In this document: positions 11,985-23,640 of the stretch, piece by piece | Layout: the number at the start of each line of letters is the position of its first letter | Numbering within the stretch: the stretch's first letter is position 1 | From: Lytechinus pictus | Taxonomy: Eukaryota; Echinodermata; Echinoidea; Temnopleuroida; Toxopneustidae | DNA: 64,000 bases | Reading direction: 5' to 3' | Assembly: GCF_037042905.1 (NCBI RefSeq) | Contig: NW_026974140.1 | Coordinates: 10,179,001 to 10,243,000, forward strand | Translations under genes and position numbers: made by a program | The notes under the pieces: generated by a model | What the model saw: the letters and a program-made list of their open reading frames with translations, nothing else | Told to the model about the DNA's origin: nothing | Databases searched by the model: none

Positions 11985-13394
11985 AGAGTATATCTTCCTT
12001 CAAACTTTTATGATAATCCAGCAGCGATTTAATTTTGACCGTTGGTGGCTTTATTAGAATAATAAAAATAGATTCTTTCCATCATGTCCATAGGGTCTGG
12101 ATCCATTGCTTTTATTGAATTGACTTGTTGATACCAGAAAGCAGTTTATTATTCTTTTTTTTTTTCGAGTTTTCTTTATTTTTCTTTCAGCACATGAAAA
12201 TTAAAGAAATCATCAGAATATATATATTCTGATGGAAAGATAGTGGATCACCCTCTTTTGCAAAATAACTCTTCTGGTTTTTTTTATTAGTTGGTACTTT
12301 GTTTTATTGTAAGTAAAAAAAAAGTGTCTTTGAAAGATAATATTTTAATAGAGTTTATGTATGTATATATTTGTAATGTTGTATTTCATACATCATAATA
12401 CGTAAGCAATCTCAATTTTCAATCATTATAGTAGCTGAGCCACACCGTGCTTATTATTTAGATCGTGATTGATCTAGAATAAATTGTATTTTAAGACTTT
12501 GTAGATGAAAAAAGTTTTTCACCATAGAGATATATTGTATCTCTATGATTTTCACACTTTTTTTTAAATTCAGTTCAATACATTGAGTTTATTCAACAAC
12601 CCTCCTTCTCTCTCCCTCTCTCCTTCTCTCTCTTTCTCTCTTTAAAAAAATCAACTTTATATTAGTGCACATGTAATATTAAAAATATGTACATTCCATC
12701 TTGCGATTATTATTTTAACTTTTTAGTATGTGGTCAAATATATTTTTTCTCATTGAAACTAATGAAAATATATATGATTAATTCTATGCAACATGCAGGG
12801 CACAGAGTGGTTCTCGAGCATGCAATCAATCGGAATTTTAAATATATTTATACTAGTAATAAAACTAAGTTTCGGGACTTGCCTTTTTATACAAGCTCTG
12901 CTTTTCTTGACAAGTCCATCTGTTCAGTTAATTCATCGTCGATATGTGTTATAAAATATCAATGAACTGTATGTATTATTTTGAACATGTACTTGTACTG
13001 TTACTTCGATTATATTAATTTGTTGAACGGAAATAAATAAATCTTAATCTAATTCTATACTTATTTTATTGTTTGAGGAAATTTGCTAATTGTGATAATG
13101 ATAATGATTAATTTATCATGTATTTACAAAATACAGTCAACGATATCAACGTAATATTCTTGATGAAAATTATTATTATTCTTTAATCAATGAAACTGAT
13201 ATTGCACAACTTCACAATACTTCGCATTTATTTTTAGAAGTTCCTGTAGAGAACACTTATTTCGTGTCCCTTTTTTCGTAAAAGGGTATTTAAATCATAT
13301 TTGGACAGTTTCAAATTATCATTTATATTTCGAATGATAAAATTATGTATTTTCTGAAATGTAAATGGTTGATATTCTCGTAGCATTGATTATA
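11985..13394. other. Intergenic, no gene recognised
   Basis: AT-rich. Contains a CT-rich simple repeat at about 12603-12642 and a small hairpin near 12524-12550 (ATAGAGATATATTGTATCTC). No coding exon recognised. Confidence 0.5.
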
Positions 13395-13395
13395 A

Positions 13396-13885
13396 TTCAA
13401 AGGGGAGGGTCACCCTCTTGGTTTAAAACAAGCAGAAACAGAGAAAAATATTTGTGAGGGTTTGCTGAAAATCTGTCGAAAAATGACGGTGTTATGAAGT
13501 TTTAAACTTTTGATTTCGTGACCTCACGTGTGAGTAGCTTCTCCATTGTATATCATGGTATGTAAATTCCCAAAAGGCTATTTTCTCAAATATATGGAAA
13601 TTGACTTTATATGTACGGTTAATATAAGATCAGAAACATCATTTTCATACTCCCTTCTATAAGCAGAATTTTGTATTCATCAAATTCCATTAAAAGTTTG
13701 AACTTTGGAATTTATATACATAAATATATTTATAGGGAGGCTGCTCGTATATGACGCTACAAACATAAAACTTGAGATATTTATAACTCTTTTATTAATT
13801 GGATTTCCATCAAACATTCACCGATATTTTCTCATATTTTCTGCTTTCATTAAAAGCATAAAGGTGAGCTTCTCCTTCAACTTCA
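13396..13885. mobile_element. TIR element (MITE), family B copy 1
   Basis: Left arm AAGGGGAGGGTCACCCTC... and right arm ...AAAGGTGAGCTTCTCCTTC are degenerate inverted copies. Both arms include a GTGAAGGTTTGATGAAAATC-like core. A related copy lies at 60298-60760. No coding capacity. Confidence 0.6.
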
Positions 13886-13899
13886 TGTTGACTTACACA

Positions 13900-15186
13900 T
13901 TATTTTAATAGAATGTTACCAGCTTATTCACCAAAGTTGGGGTGTTTTAAACCTGAAATGAAAACATTTTCAAAAATTCAACTTTGTTGTGAAATTCTTT
14001 GGTATATCGTCTTTTTTTACTAATACTCAAGAAGGTAGACGAAAACAAAGCATTCAATAGATAGTATGTACTATAGTCAGGATAGTTCAGAGAATACAAC
14101 CATATATGCCTTTAATATATTTTTTATTCATCAGGACACCTTGAGATATAGTATTCAAGATCATTGTATTGTCATCATCGCTCTTTTTTTTTATAGAAAT
14201 ATTAGTCAAATTTAATCATGTCGTGTCGGTGTATTGTAACGACTTTTTGCATTTATAGTCTTGTAATTGGTCATTTTGAAATATAAATATTTCTCAGAGA
14301 GTGTACGTTGAGAGGTGTCATCTCTTTCCTGTTGAAGAGTGTATTATGTTTACAGTGAATGAGATTAAATGCAAATTATTTCCATTTTATGTTGACGTGC
14401 TCAAGCGTATATAAATGATTATTGATATTGGGTTTGGAATCCTTTTTCCCTTCTTTTTCTTTTCTCACTAAAAGGATTTTTTTTTAAATCAAATAAACAA
14501 TTATTTTCTTCACAAATCTCTACATTTTTGTAAACATTAATTCATACAAAAATCAATTATTCATGAAGTTATGTTTATAGAAGAAGGCTCGAATGCCTCC
14601 ACCCCTAAAATTCAGTTGGTTAGGTTTGAGAGCAAATGGAATTCCTTTTGTGTTTACGTGTGATCTGGAACTTGAACTCATAGAGACAGGGGTGACCCCC
14701 CCCCCCCCCCCCCCATTCGATTTTTTTTTCAAGAAGTCGCTAAGGAGAAAGAGAGATGAAAGAAAGAAGGGTATAAGAAGAGTACAAACGAATACTACAA
14801 GCTTGTGTTTGTAACTTTAATAATCAATCCTTTATTGGGGACATAGTATAAACATACATGGGTTTTATTAGGCCTACTTGTCGGGTAAAGATACACATAT
14901 AACACATGAGAATATGTGAATTAGACAATTGTCATGGTTATGGATCATGACTTTCATTATTTGGTCTATTTTGTTTGGGCTTTTTCATTAACAAGCAAAA
15001 TAGGGAAGGATATTATTCGTACAAAAGATGACGTAAATACATTTATTTATATATTCCTTCAAAAAATCTGACAATCAACAGAGATCATTCCGCCATTGGA
15101 GCGGAGTGTACTTTTGAAAAAGAAAAATATGCGTATAGGCCTTCGTTATAACAGGCCTATGCACATGATGCATATAAGGTTAGGTT
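13900..15186. other. Intergenic, no gene recognised
   Basis: AT-rich with a poly-C/poly-T junction at 14697-14729. A purine-rich stretch lies at 14738-14775. No supported gene. Confidence 0.5.
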
Positions 15187-15506
15187 CATTGGTGTCGATC
15201 ACGTGGGGTGGGGGTTATATCCTCCCCAATATTTTAGGTGGGAGGATGGCCTGTGTCATCACCCCCCCCCCCCAATAATTCACGGGCGAACATCACAATA
15301 TTTATGATGAATCATATAATAAATATAATCATGGTAGTTAATAAATTTTGCCCTTCATGCCATGCCTGGCCCCTAAAAAAACTAGACTCTTTTAATACGG
15401 CAATCAACCCCCCCCCCCCCCCGAAAAACCCTAAGTCACAGAGAAATAATATTCTGTGTCATTCATCCCGCTCCCCCATAACCCTGACCACCGATCGACA
15501 CCCATA
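15187..15506. mobile_element. hAT-like element, CATTGGTGTCGATC family, short copy
   Basis: Left end CATTGGTGTCGATCACG and right end CCGATCGACACCCATA are inverted matches to each other and to the ends of the element at 21091-23475. Inside are GGGG and CCCC runs and ACCCTGACCACCGATCG. No target duplication was recognised. Confidence 0.65.
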
Positions 15507-17060
15507 TAGACTGGACCTCAATTAAATTTGTTTCAACAATTTGTGTTTCTTCCCTCCTTGATCTGGTATATGACCCCTGACACATCATCGGGGACATCTC
15601 ATCTCTTTTATTTTTCTTCATATTTTATCTTCTTCTACTGAGCAGTCTGGATCTCTGCATGGTCAGAGTATGGACCTATTACGAGGTCCATGGTCAGAGG
15701 AGTTTGTACTGGAAACACAAATAATGTGATCATTAGTTTGTGCTTGTGCCATGCAATGCCTGAAATTTAATAAGTTAGTATGGCAACCTTGACTTTCATA
15801 TTTTCGGAGAGATATATTAATACAGCGGCTCTTGTCCGGGTGGGAATAATGGGTATGGTCCCCTCGCTTGCTTCCGTAGATTCCTATTCGATAATACCAT
15901 GTTGAAACCTTAATAGGAAGTTTTCGTTCAGAGACGTACGGCGAATTGAAGAACATAGAATATATATTGCATAATGCACTTCATGACAAAGAACAACCAA
16001 GTAAGTTTCTGTCGAAAATTGGTAAATCGAATCAGCAGTTAAGCTCTTGATTCTGGACAAACGAAACATTTGCAATTTTTCATCTGCTCTAGACTACAAA
16101 AAAATGCTGTTCTGGTTCACCAATTTTCGACAAAGACTTTTTAGCTGTTATTTGTCATTTGATGGTCATTTGCGTATATCGCTGAGCGAAACTCACACTA
16201 CCTTTTGCGTCACCTCCCTTTCCCTACCCCTCCCCCTCCCCCGATTCAATCATTTCTCAGTTCCATATTCTTTATAACCAATAATGCACCATAAGAAACG
16301 AGATTTTGTTGATTTTCCTCGTTATAAATCATCGGTTAGTACTTTGTACTACGCCCAGTATTCAATCAATATATATTCCACTGAAATAGTTAAGAATCTA
16401 GATATTTATGAGAAGTTTTATGATTAATGTCATGGTAATGGGCACAACATTGTGGCAATGCTTACGCCCATCTATATGTTTTTTTTTTTTTACATTACCC
16501 TTCTGCGGTAACAACACCAATCACGAAGAACGCTGTCATCTGTGTGGACGTTTGAATATCAATGTTGGTAGAGATATAGAAATTCTCAGAGGAAAACTTA
16601 ATTTTGGAATATTTTAAGAGAGAATTAAAAGGTTAGTGTATTATTGGCAAGTTTTGAACAAGTACATTTTGAACCAATACATTTTGGTAATCCATGATCT
16701 TTTCTAGATTGAAGTTTTCTAGAAAAATTAAAAGAAGTGGAGAATGTTTGGGAGTATGTCATCTTTAAAAAAAACCGTTATTCCCATCTAATGTCTAGAA
16801 ACTTCCATCCCCAAACCGAGCTACCCTCTTGCTCCCACCTCTCTCTTTCATTTTCTTTATCTCTCTCACGTGTCAACTGGCATTGGGTAACACTAATACA
16901 AACCTGAAATCATTTCCCCTTAAGCATCAACGAACCACCAATTTTTAATTATGTGAAGCAACGCCATGCCACCCTCTATCACAAAACACCAACGAATTTT
17001 ATGATGAATTAAAATGTCAGGCATGTATGATATCAAAATTGAATTAATTCTTTATCCTTA
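15507..17060. other. Intergenic, upstream of second mucin-like gene
   Basis: AT-rich; a GTCGAAAATTGGT/ACCAATTTTCGAC inverted pair (about 16010-16022 and 16118-16130) is the only structure noted. A 5' exon for the second mucin-like gene is expected here but was not located. Confidence 0.4.
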
Positions 17061-17072
17061 ATTCTCATACAG
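17061..17072 (+). promoter_or_regulatory. Splice acceptor before mucin-like gene 2 coding exon
   Basis: Pyrimidine-rich TTAATTCTCATACAG immediately precedes GATGG, placing the start codon one base into the exon, parallel to the first mucin-like gene. Confidence 0.65.
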
Positions 17073-17073
17073 G

Positions 17074-18222
17074 ATGGCCACCAAGCTTACCGGAATGAGA
17101 CTGCACAAATGGATCGTGTTATTCTATATAATGCATAGATCGATCATGATAACTGCACCACACACCATGGCAATGTCGCCGATAAATATAACAACCGATT
17201 CCACAACTGCTGCAACAACAACAGCAGATTTAACAACATTATCAACAACCGATTCCACAACTGATGCAACCACATCAGATACAACAACGTCACCAACAAC
17301 CGATTCCATAACTGATCCAACAACATCAGATACAACAACGTCACCAACAACCGATTCCATAACTGATCCAACAACAGCAGATACAACAACGTCACCAACA
17401 ACCGATTCCACAACCAATACAACAACAGCAGATACAACAACGTTACCAACAAACGATCCCACAACTGATGCAACAACGGCAGCAGATACAACACCGTTAC
17501 TAACCACAGGAGAATCAAACATAACATGGACAATCATTGTGACTGCTACAGCTACATCACCAGGTGCGAGCATATCCGATACTGAAATCCCATCAACCAT
17601 GTCTACTACAACTGCATTCACGCCGTTAGATACGGGCACAACTGCAGATATAACTACCACCTCCGCTACAGTAACAGCAACCACAGAAAAAACAACAGCA
17701 CTAATGGGAACATCTGATCCAAGAACACAAACCACAGCGCCAGACAACCGTGATCGAAGTGCACTACCATCAATTTCAGACACCCCTGAAACTCTCGATC
17801 CAGATGTACCAACAACCACGCCCGAAACCCATGAAACTCTCGATCCAGATGCACCAACAATCACGACAGAAACCCCGGATCCAAGTGCACCAACAACAGC
17901 GTCAGGAAACCCTGATCCAAGTGAACCGGTTTTGATTACTACATCCGAGGAAACATCTACTAGAGATGAAGATTCTACAACAAGCTCACCTAAAGATTCC
18001 ATATCGTCTGGTGCCATCGCGGGTATCGTCATCGGATCATTAGCAGGAACTGCTGCTTTGGCAGGCGGTGTTGGAGTTGCTGTGTATTATATGAAACATA
18101 CCATGGGTGATGCTACAGTTACGCCAACCTATTCCAGTCAGAGCAATATTCGTATGACGATGATGGAGGAAGGGGTTGCAGGAAACCATCCTAATGTGAC
18201 TGGCAAAAACAACGTAAAGTGA
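17074..18222 (+). CDS. Mucin-like type I membrane protein 2
   Basis: 382 residues, paralog of the gene at 8779. Seen: a basic then hydrophobic N-terminus (about residues 8-34) that may act as a signal peptide. A Thr-rich ectodomain follows, with four units of 17 residues like TSPTTDSITDPTTSDTT (nucleotides about 17220-17500). A more divergent Thr/Pro/Asp segment ends in DPSAPTTAS, as in paralog 1. Then come one Gly/Ala-rich membrane segment (about 313-339, GAIAGIVIGSLAG) and a 43-residue tail rich in Met, Ser and Thr. The membrane segment is far more conserved between the two proteins than the ectodomain or tail. Inferred role: O-glycosylated surface mucin. One coding exon; polyadenylation signal at 18439. 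Confidence 0.82.
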   Translation: MATKLTGMRLHKWIVLFYIMHRSIMITAPHTMAMSPINITTDSTTAATTTADLTTLSTTDSTTDATTSDTTTSPTTDSITDPTTSDTTTSPTTDSITDPTTADTTTSPTTDSTTNTTTADTTTLPTNDPTTDATTAADTTPLLTTGESNITWTIIVTATATSPGASISDTEIPSTMSTTTAFTPLDTGTTADITTTSATVTATTEKTTALMGTSDPRTQTTAPDNRDRSALPSISDTPETLDPDVPTTTPETHETLDPDAPTITTETPDPSAPTTASGNPDPSEPVLITTSEETSTRDEDSTTSSPKDSISSGAIAGIVIGSLAGTAALAGGVGVAVYYMKHTMGDATVTPTYSSQSNIRMTMMEEGVAGNHPNVTGKNNVK

Positions 18223-18438
18223 TTTCCCTGGTGACGTGATAGTCAAACAGATGACAGAAAAGACAACAGTAAGAAAGGAAATCGGAGGAATCAATTTTTT
18301 TACTCTGAACACGAACAATAATGCTAAAATGAAATTTTCAAATCTCGGGACAGATTCTGCGATCGCCAATAAGGGGAGCCGGAAACACATATTTTCATCC
18401 ACAAACTGTTTTTGGTTGGTTTATGAGGGGAATTCCTA

Positions 18439-18444
18439 AATAAA
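18439..18444 (+). terminator. Polyadenylation signal AATAAA, mucin-like gene 2
   Basis: AATAAA 217 bp after the stop codon. Confidence 0.55.
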
Positions 18445-18857
18445 GATTGAGGTTTTAAGTACATCTTAACTTTTTCTTATAAACAAGATAGGTATGTCAT
18501 TAAGCCAATACATGATGCGAGCGCGAAGCGCGAAATGTTTCTCATATAGTCCATGTATTCAAACCTGAAAATTGAATATGCTAAGCAGTTTTTATAATCA
18601 TAATCAAGATGTGTACATATAACTTACCAATTAATGGATATACTGACCTGAAAAAAGACATGTTAAGGACCGTTGCAGTGACTCTCACCAATTACACAAT
18701 GCGTAGCACAACCTCAAAAAATTGATATATATCGACCTGAAAACTTGACGATTGCTTAGATTGGGATCTAACAATAAGGTCTTTGGATCTAACTAACAAA
18801 TGATGCGAGCGCGAAGCGCGAGTTGAAATTTTTTATATACTGACCTAAAAGGGACAT

Positions 18858-18987
18858 GGGGCCCGTTACACAAAACTTAGCAATGATCGTAGAACATTTT
18901 TCTACGATTGATTCCATTGACTACAATGTACAATCAATCTTGAAAATCAAGCGTACGATCAATCGCTAAACATTGTGTTACGGTACT
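18858..18987. mobile_element. Short fold-back MITE
   Basis: 130 bp palindromic element: GGGCCCGTTACACAAAACTT and GCAATGATCGTA on the left match, complemented, TACGATCAATCGC and AACATTGTGTTACGG on the right. It resembles in style the GGGCCCTGTAACATAAAGC elements at 51043 and 51213. Confidence 0.75.
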
Positions 18988-19039
18988 CTGCTCAGGAATA
19001 TTGGCAGTGACTCATGAAGAGGATACATAAAAAATAAAC

Positions 19040-19622
19040 TTCTCAAAAAAGTTTGGTAATCTGAGTTTGGCCATTAATATCTCCCAACTCCCAATTTTAC
19101 ACAATGCATGTTTGATATCGTTCAAAAGATCATTTGATTTTCTTTAAAATGATATCCTGCTTGTTATGACCATGCCATCACGAAAAGAGCAGGATTCAAA
19201 AGTGTTGGATGAGGTCTAAATTGAAAAGCTGCAAAATAAGCAGAAATGGTCATGAAGGGTCAATAAAGAGCATGATTCCTTTGTCCGGAGTGATGACTTT
19301 TTATGTAGTGATGGATCTGTGAGATAACATGGTTTGAGTCGTGGTTTGAAATACCCATGCATGTTGAAAACAAAAGGAAACCACTAAGAAATTCACTCAT
19401 CACCACGGAAAAAAAAGAACAGTGACTTTCAATATTGTGTCATTTTGCAACTTTGGAATTTTGACCTTGCCCCGCACCTCCATGTGAACCATAATCATAT
19501 CATGTAGGGTATCATTTGAAGAAAATTAAATGATCTTTTGAATGATATCAAATATTTATTGTGTAAAATTGGGAGTTGGGAGAAATTAATGGCAAAACTC
19601 AGATTTCCAAACTTTTTTTAGA
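19040..19622. mobile_element. Fold-back element with ~135-bp inverted arms
   Basis: Left arm (19040-19172) has AAAAAAGTTTGGTAATCTGA, CTCCCAACTCCCAATTTTAC and ATGATATC; the right arm (19488-19622) holds their complements in order. The centre is unique and non-coding. Inserted in the GCGCGAAGCGCG array. Confidence 0.85.
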
Positions 19623-19903
19623 TTATATTCCGACCTGAAAACTTAACATTCTAAGCACTTTTTGTATCCATGAACAGAAAGGGTATCTATTACTTACTAG
19701 ACTGACGATGCGAGTGCGAAGCGTGAGCTGAAAAGTTTTTACAGCTGTAAATTTACTCGAAATGGAACTGTTTAACATGGAGCTGGCGCTGTTGCTGATA
19801 TGCATTGCGGAACACTGTTTTCTTCCAGTAAGGTTTCTTTGGGTTTTAATTTTTGCATTTGCACCCCGATTTGTACCAAAATTGAATGTTTACCGATAAA
19901 TAT

Positions 19904-20397
19904 TAAGGCCACCGCACAACTTACAAAATAATGTTCCACGATCCGATTTCGGAACAAATGGCATTTTCCTCATTTTCTGTAAATTTGAATGAAAAGTGTA
20001 TTTTTATAATAGGTTCAAATTAACTGAAAGAATACTAACGTAACAATTTTGGATGATTGCAAGTCTTTATTTTGGAATAAAGGATAAATTAGTTTCAAAT
20101 CGTATAGTCAGTCGTACGATTGCTATGACGTCATTAATATAGGAGCGCCTTGAGCACATAACAAGGTGGATATGTGCGCAATATAAATACCCTATATTAT
20201 CATTACGACTAGATATTAAATTCGCTTTTATTCTGATAAGGATGATAGCATAGTCACATATTTGAACATAGGTATTTTTACGATGATTTAGAACATTGCA
20301 CAGTAAGATATTCCATGTTTCAATATTAGCATCAAATCCTACTCCGTGTCATTCCGAATCGGGTCGCAGACCGATCGTAAGGTGTGCAGTGGCCTTT
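19904..20397. mobile_element. TIR element, AAGGCCACYGCAC ends
   Basis: Left end AAGGCCACCGCACAACTTAC and ACGATCCGATTTCGGAAC pair as inverted matches with the right end CATTCCGAATCGGG and ACGATCGTAAGGTGTGCAGTGGCCTT region. Roughly 494 bp, no coding capacity. The target duplication is unclear. Confidence 0.7.
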
Positions 20398-20404
20398 ATA
20401 GTTC

Positions 20405-20533
20405 AATGCCACAGTCAGACCGACCATAGCTTTTACCATGTTTACGATTACCATTGACTGGCAGGAGCCGACTGGCAGGTCTTAGCTGACTGGTCATCGG
20501 TCGGTTTAGAGTCAGTTTCGTTGGTGTGACTCT
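20405..20533. mobile_element. Small TIR element, GTCACACCAACG ends
   Basis: About 130 bp between ACAGTCAGACCGACC and TCAGTTTCGTTGGTGTGACT, which are inverted relatives. The same end word occurs at 24889 and 25220, giving at least three copies in the window. Confidence 0.5.
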
Positions 20534-20635
20534 AGAACCAGCAAGTGAAAGTGGTACTCTTCATACAAGTGATTGAGTTTCAATGAAATCTATTCCAATG
20601 CGACGAATGATATAATGCCATTCGATAGATTTGGT

Positions 20636-20890
20636 CGGTTGGAGTTGGTTTCGCCGATGTGACTTTGTCATAAAATGAGGGACGTGGGTTCGAATCCCAG
20701 CCATGGCGTATTTTCATTTCATTGTTCTGCACTCGACCCAGATGAGGAGAATGGCCACCCGGCAGGATTATTCCTTGAAACAATTTACCAAGCGCCTTTA
20801 TACAGCTGGAGCTAAAGCCGGGGTAATACACAGTGCGCCATTGAATAGGCAACGAGATAATCGGCGCCTCATAAATGTTATATAATTATT
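20636..20890 (+). mobile_element. tRNA-derived SINE
   Basis: B box GGTTCGAATCCCAGCCATGG at 20688-20707 in a tRNA-like T arm, then CTGCACTCGACCCAGATGAG, GCCACCCGGCAGGATTATTC and ACAGCTGGAGCTAAAGCCGG. It ends in ATAATTATTATTATTA as a short-unit tail. The head is degraded and is partly shared with the preceding GTTTCGCCGATGTGAC end. A tail of the same family lies at 49950. Confidence 0.75.
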
Positions 20891-22432
20891 ATTATTAAAA
20901 TAACTTTTCATCGATATTGATGTAGTTTTTATATTTACTCGTGTGTAATGATCGGAAGTGAGCCAAGTTATTTTAGTTCATTTATTGATATTGATGTAGA
21001 TATTATATTTACTCGTGTGTAACGATCGGAAGTGAGCCAAGTTATTTTAGTTCATTTATTGAAGCACTAGTTCTCATGAATGTTCACGAACATTGGTGTC
21101 GATCACGGGGGGGGGGGGGTGGGGGGGATATATCCCCCCAATATTTCAAGTGGGGGGATGGCCTGTATTATCATCCCCCCCCCCCCAATAATTCAGGGTC
21201 GAAAAATTGTAATAATGATGATGAAAAAATGAAAAGTTTGATAATGATGATTATAGTGATGATTATAGTATGCCATCAATCAGTTTGTTTCCCTCGCAAT
21301 TTGTGTATATTGTTATTAAATATAAACATTATTTTCCAGGGCTTTTAAACAGATGGGTGGAGGTTCAAGATGAAAAAGAATGAAATGTTTATGTACCGGT
21401 ATATGATATTTTTTAAACACATGACATAAAATGACCCCGACGAAAAAAAACTTTTGTTGATAGGGTGTTCCATCCCACCAGTGGTGAATAAATTAATTTT
21501 AAGAAATCAATTAATTCAAAAGGGTGGAAAAATAAACGGGTGAAAAAGGGTGGCAAGATAAACAGGGAAACCTCCATGGACGTAAATCCTAGAGGGGTAG
21601 ATCTTGAAAAAGTACAAACAACTTTTCTCAGATTTACCCCTCCCCACATCCAAGTGCATGATGTTTGTCCCATTTAATCTACAACCCTTTTGAATATTAA
21701 ACATTTTATCATGTGACCCCATCAGATACCTCTCATGAAAATATTGAGGTGCAGTGAGCTCAATATAATATGATCATATTTTTACAATTTTTTAATAAGT
21801 GAAATCAATGAATGGTTTCAGAAAGAATAATCATTCATTTCTCTCTAAAGCGTATCTTCAGATATGAACATCGGAAGGGTTTTTTTTTTCATGTTATTCT
21901 TGTTATTGTTATGGACTTGAATAACTAAAGTTGGTTGATTTTTTCTTAGTTTGGCAAAAAGAAATCTTTTTTTAGTTTGGAAAGGGATGACAGTTTTGCA
22001 TTCTATATGAGCACACTCATGCGGTATGTTAATTTCATTTTAACACATATATTAGCTGATATTACACACTGATGATTCAAGAAGATGTTGGAGAAATATC
22101 ATAACATGACAGTTGAGTTTTGATTGTTTTTATGTTTGTTTTGTTTCATGCACTTATAAAATATTTAAAACGTGTTAAAATCAAGGGTTAAAATCGTCTG
22201 ACGGTAAGCCCGATGGCGCACGAGAAGCCACACAGTTTGTAATTTGTGCTAGTCTTAATTTGTCCGAATCTGCATTTTATCATCATGCATTAAGAAGAAA
22301 AAAGATATTGCCAGTCGGGTTAGATTTAAGAGAGAAGTTGTATACATCATGCTCAATAAACAGATCACTTTGTACATGGTCCAGACAATTTTTGTCATTT
22401 TTTCTTTCGTATGAGTTTAGAATAGGCTCACT

Positions 22433-23378
22433 CAGTGGGGTAACTACGGGGGGGCATGGGGGGCACATGCCCATCCAATCGGCTGACAAAAAAAACGAGG
22501 AAAAGGAGAAAAAGAGGGAGAGAGGAAGGGAATGTAATGGGAAATAAGAAATTATTGTTCATTATGATGTTAGATTATACTATAATTCTGTTATATTACA
22601 TAAGACGCATTTTTCATAACTTTATGAAACATAATTTGATAAGGGCCCATGTCTTCATTGTTCCTGGTATTCACATTGTCTGTTTAACTTTAACGAGATA
22701 TATAATCCTGTGGCACTAAAACCTCCTGTTTTCAATATACTTCCTCGCACTTCGAATTATTATTTTATGTGCAATAGTATGCTTCTTTTCATGACTACTT
22801 AAAGTGATTGCCACATTTTAAGGTCTTAATATAAAACATTTCTTGTCCGTGCTTATGTTCTCATTAGTGAGATATGTCTGCTCTCCATGAATTCCTAGAA
22901 TCAGTCCTTAAAATGTCCCTTTTTCTGATCTCAATATCAAAACTTTTCAGATCGCGCTTCGCGCTCGCATCATTTGGTTAATGAAATACGTATGGTCTTA
23001 GTGAATTCCTACAAACAAGCTTTAGAATGCCCCTTTTCAGGTCTGAATTTCCTAAATTTTCAGCTCGCGCTTCGCGCTCGCAATATTTGATTATTGAGGT
23101 TCGTATGTTAATAATCATGATTACAATTACTTCATGTGTAATTCTAACAAAATCAGCAAGCGCTTAGCACTGGCATTAGATGACTGTGGTGAGATATGTA
23201 GTGGATTCCTTAAATATTATCATCAGTGAGATACATATCTGTTTAATATATGGCACTGTCCTTAAAGTGTGTCTATTAGGTCAGTATGCCTGGCAACTGA
23301 GCGCGCTTTGCGCGCTCACTAAGTGACTCAAAATTTTTGCTGGTGCCCCCCAATGCCATGACCCACGGTACGCCACTG
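22433..23378. mobile_element. hAT-like element nested in the 21.1 kb element
   Basis: Ends CAGTGGGGTAAC and GGTACGCCACTG are inverted repeats, flanked by GGCTCACT and GGCTTACT, a 7-of-8 target duplication. After the left end comes a G run and then a GGGGGGCACATGCCC palindrome. The right half holds the GCTCGCGCTTCGCGCTCGC array. It is a close relative of 62367-63376. No transposase is present. Confidence 0.85.
22940..23320. repeat. GCGCTTCGCGC array (minus-type orientation)
   Basis: Units near 22950, 23064, a decayed CAAGCGCTTAGCACTGGC at 23157 and GAGCGCGCTTTGCGCGCTC at 23299. Spacing is about 100-140 bp. Each is preceded by a word like CTTAAAATGTCCCTTTTTC. Confidence 0.8.
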
Positions 23379-23551
23379 GGCTTACTGGTAACACAAATTG
23401 AATTTTGTGATCCCCATCCACAAGAATATTTGTGTCAATCATCCCCCCAACCAAGAATACCGATCGACACCCATGTTCACGAATGTGAATTGGATACGAA
23501 ATACGAAGGGATATTCATCGTTGCTAGTACTTCTGTGCATTATGTAATCCA

Positions 23552-23640
23552 TGCTCTCTTTACCAAATCGACTGAAAGGTCCTTGGTTCGAATCCCAATC
23601 ATGAAATAGTTATGTGATTTAAATTTTCCTTGCCGGGGTT
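23552..23640 (+). mobile_element. tRNA-derived SINE fragment
   Basis: AAAGGTCCTTGGTTCGAATCC is a tRNA T-arm/B box, followed by TTCCTTGCCGGGG. The A box and tail are not clear, so this is a short fragment. Confidence 0.4.

Larger units (their letters stand above)
18480..19760. repeat. GCGCGAAGCGCG array (+ orientation), interrupted
   Basis: Three units carry GATGCGAGCGCGAAGCGCGA or a decayed form (18513, 18802, 19707), each near ACCTGAAAA and a CATGTTAAGGAC-like word. The same words occur, complemented, in the arrays at 22.9-23.3 and 62.7-63.3 kb. The array has been split by two later insertions at 18858-18987 and 19040-19622. Confidence 0.75.
21091..23475. mobile_element. hAT-like element with 8-bp target duplication, CATTGGTGTCGATC family
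   Basis: Left end CATTGGTGTCGATCACG, right end GATCGACACCCATG: inverted repeats. Directly flanking both is TTCACGAA (21083-21090 and 23476-23483), a perfect 8-bp target duplication, as made by hAT-superfamily transposases. 2385 bp including the nested element at 22433-23378; about 1440 bp without it. No transposase reading frame was seen, so it is non-autonomous. Confidence 0.88.
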
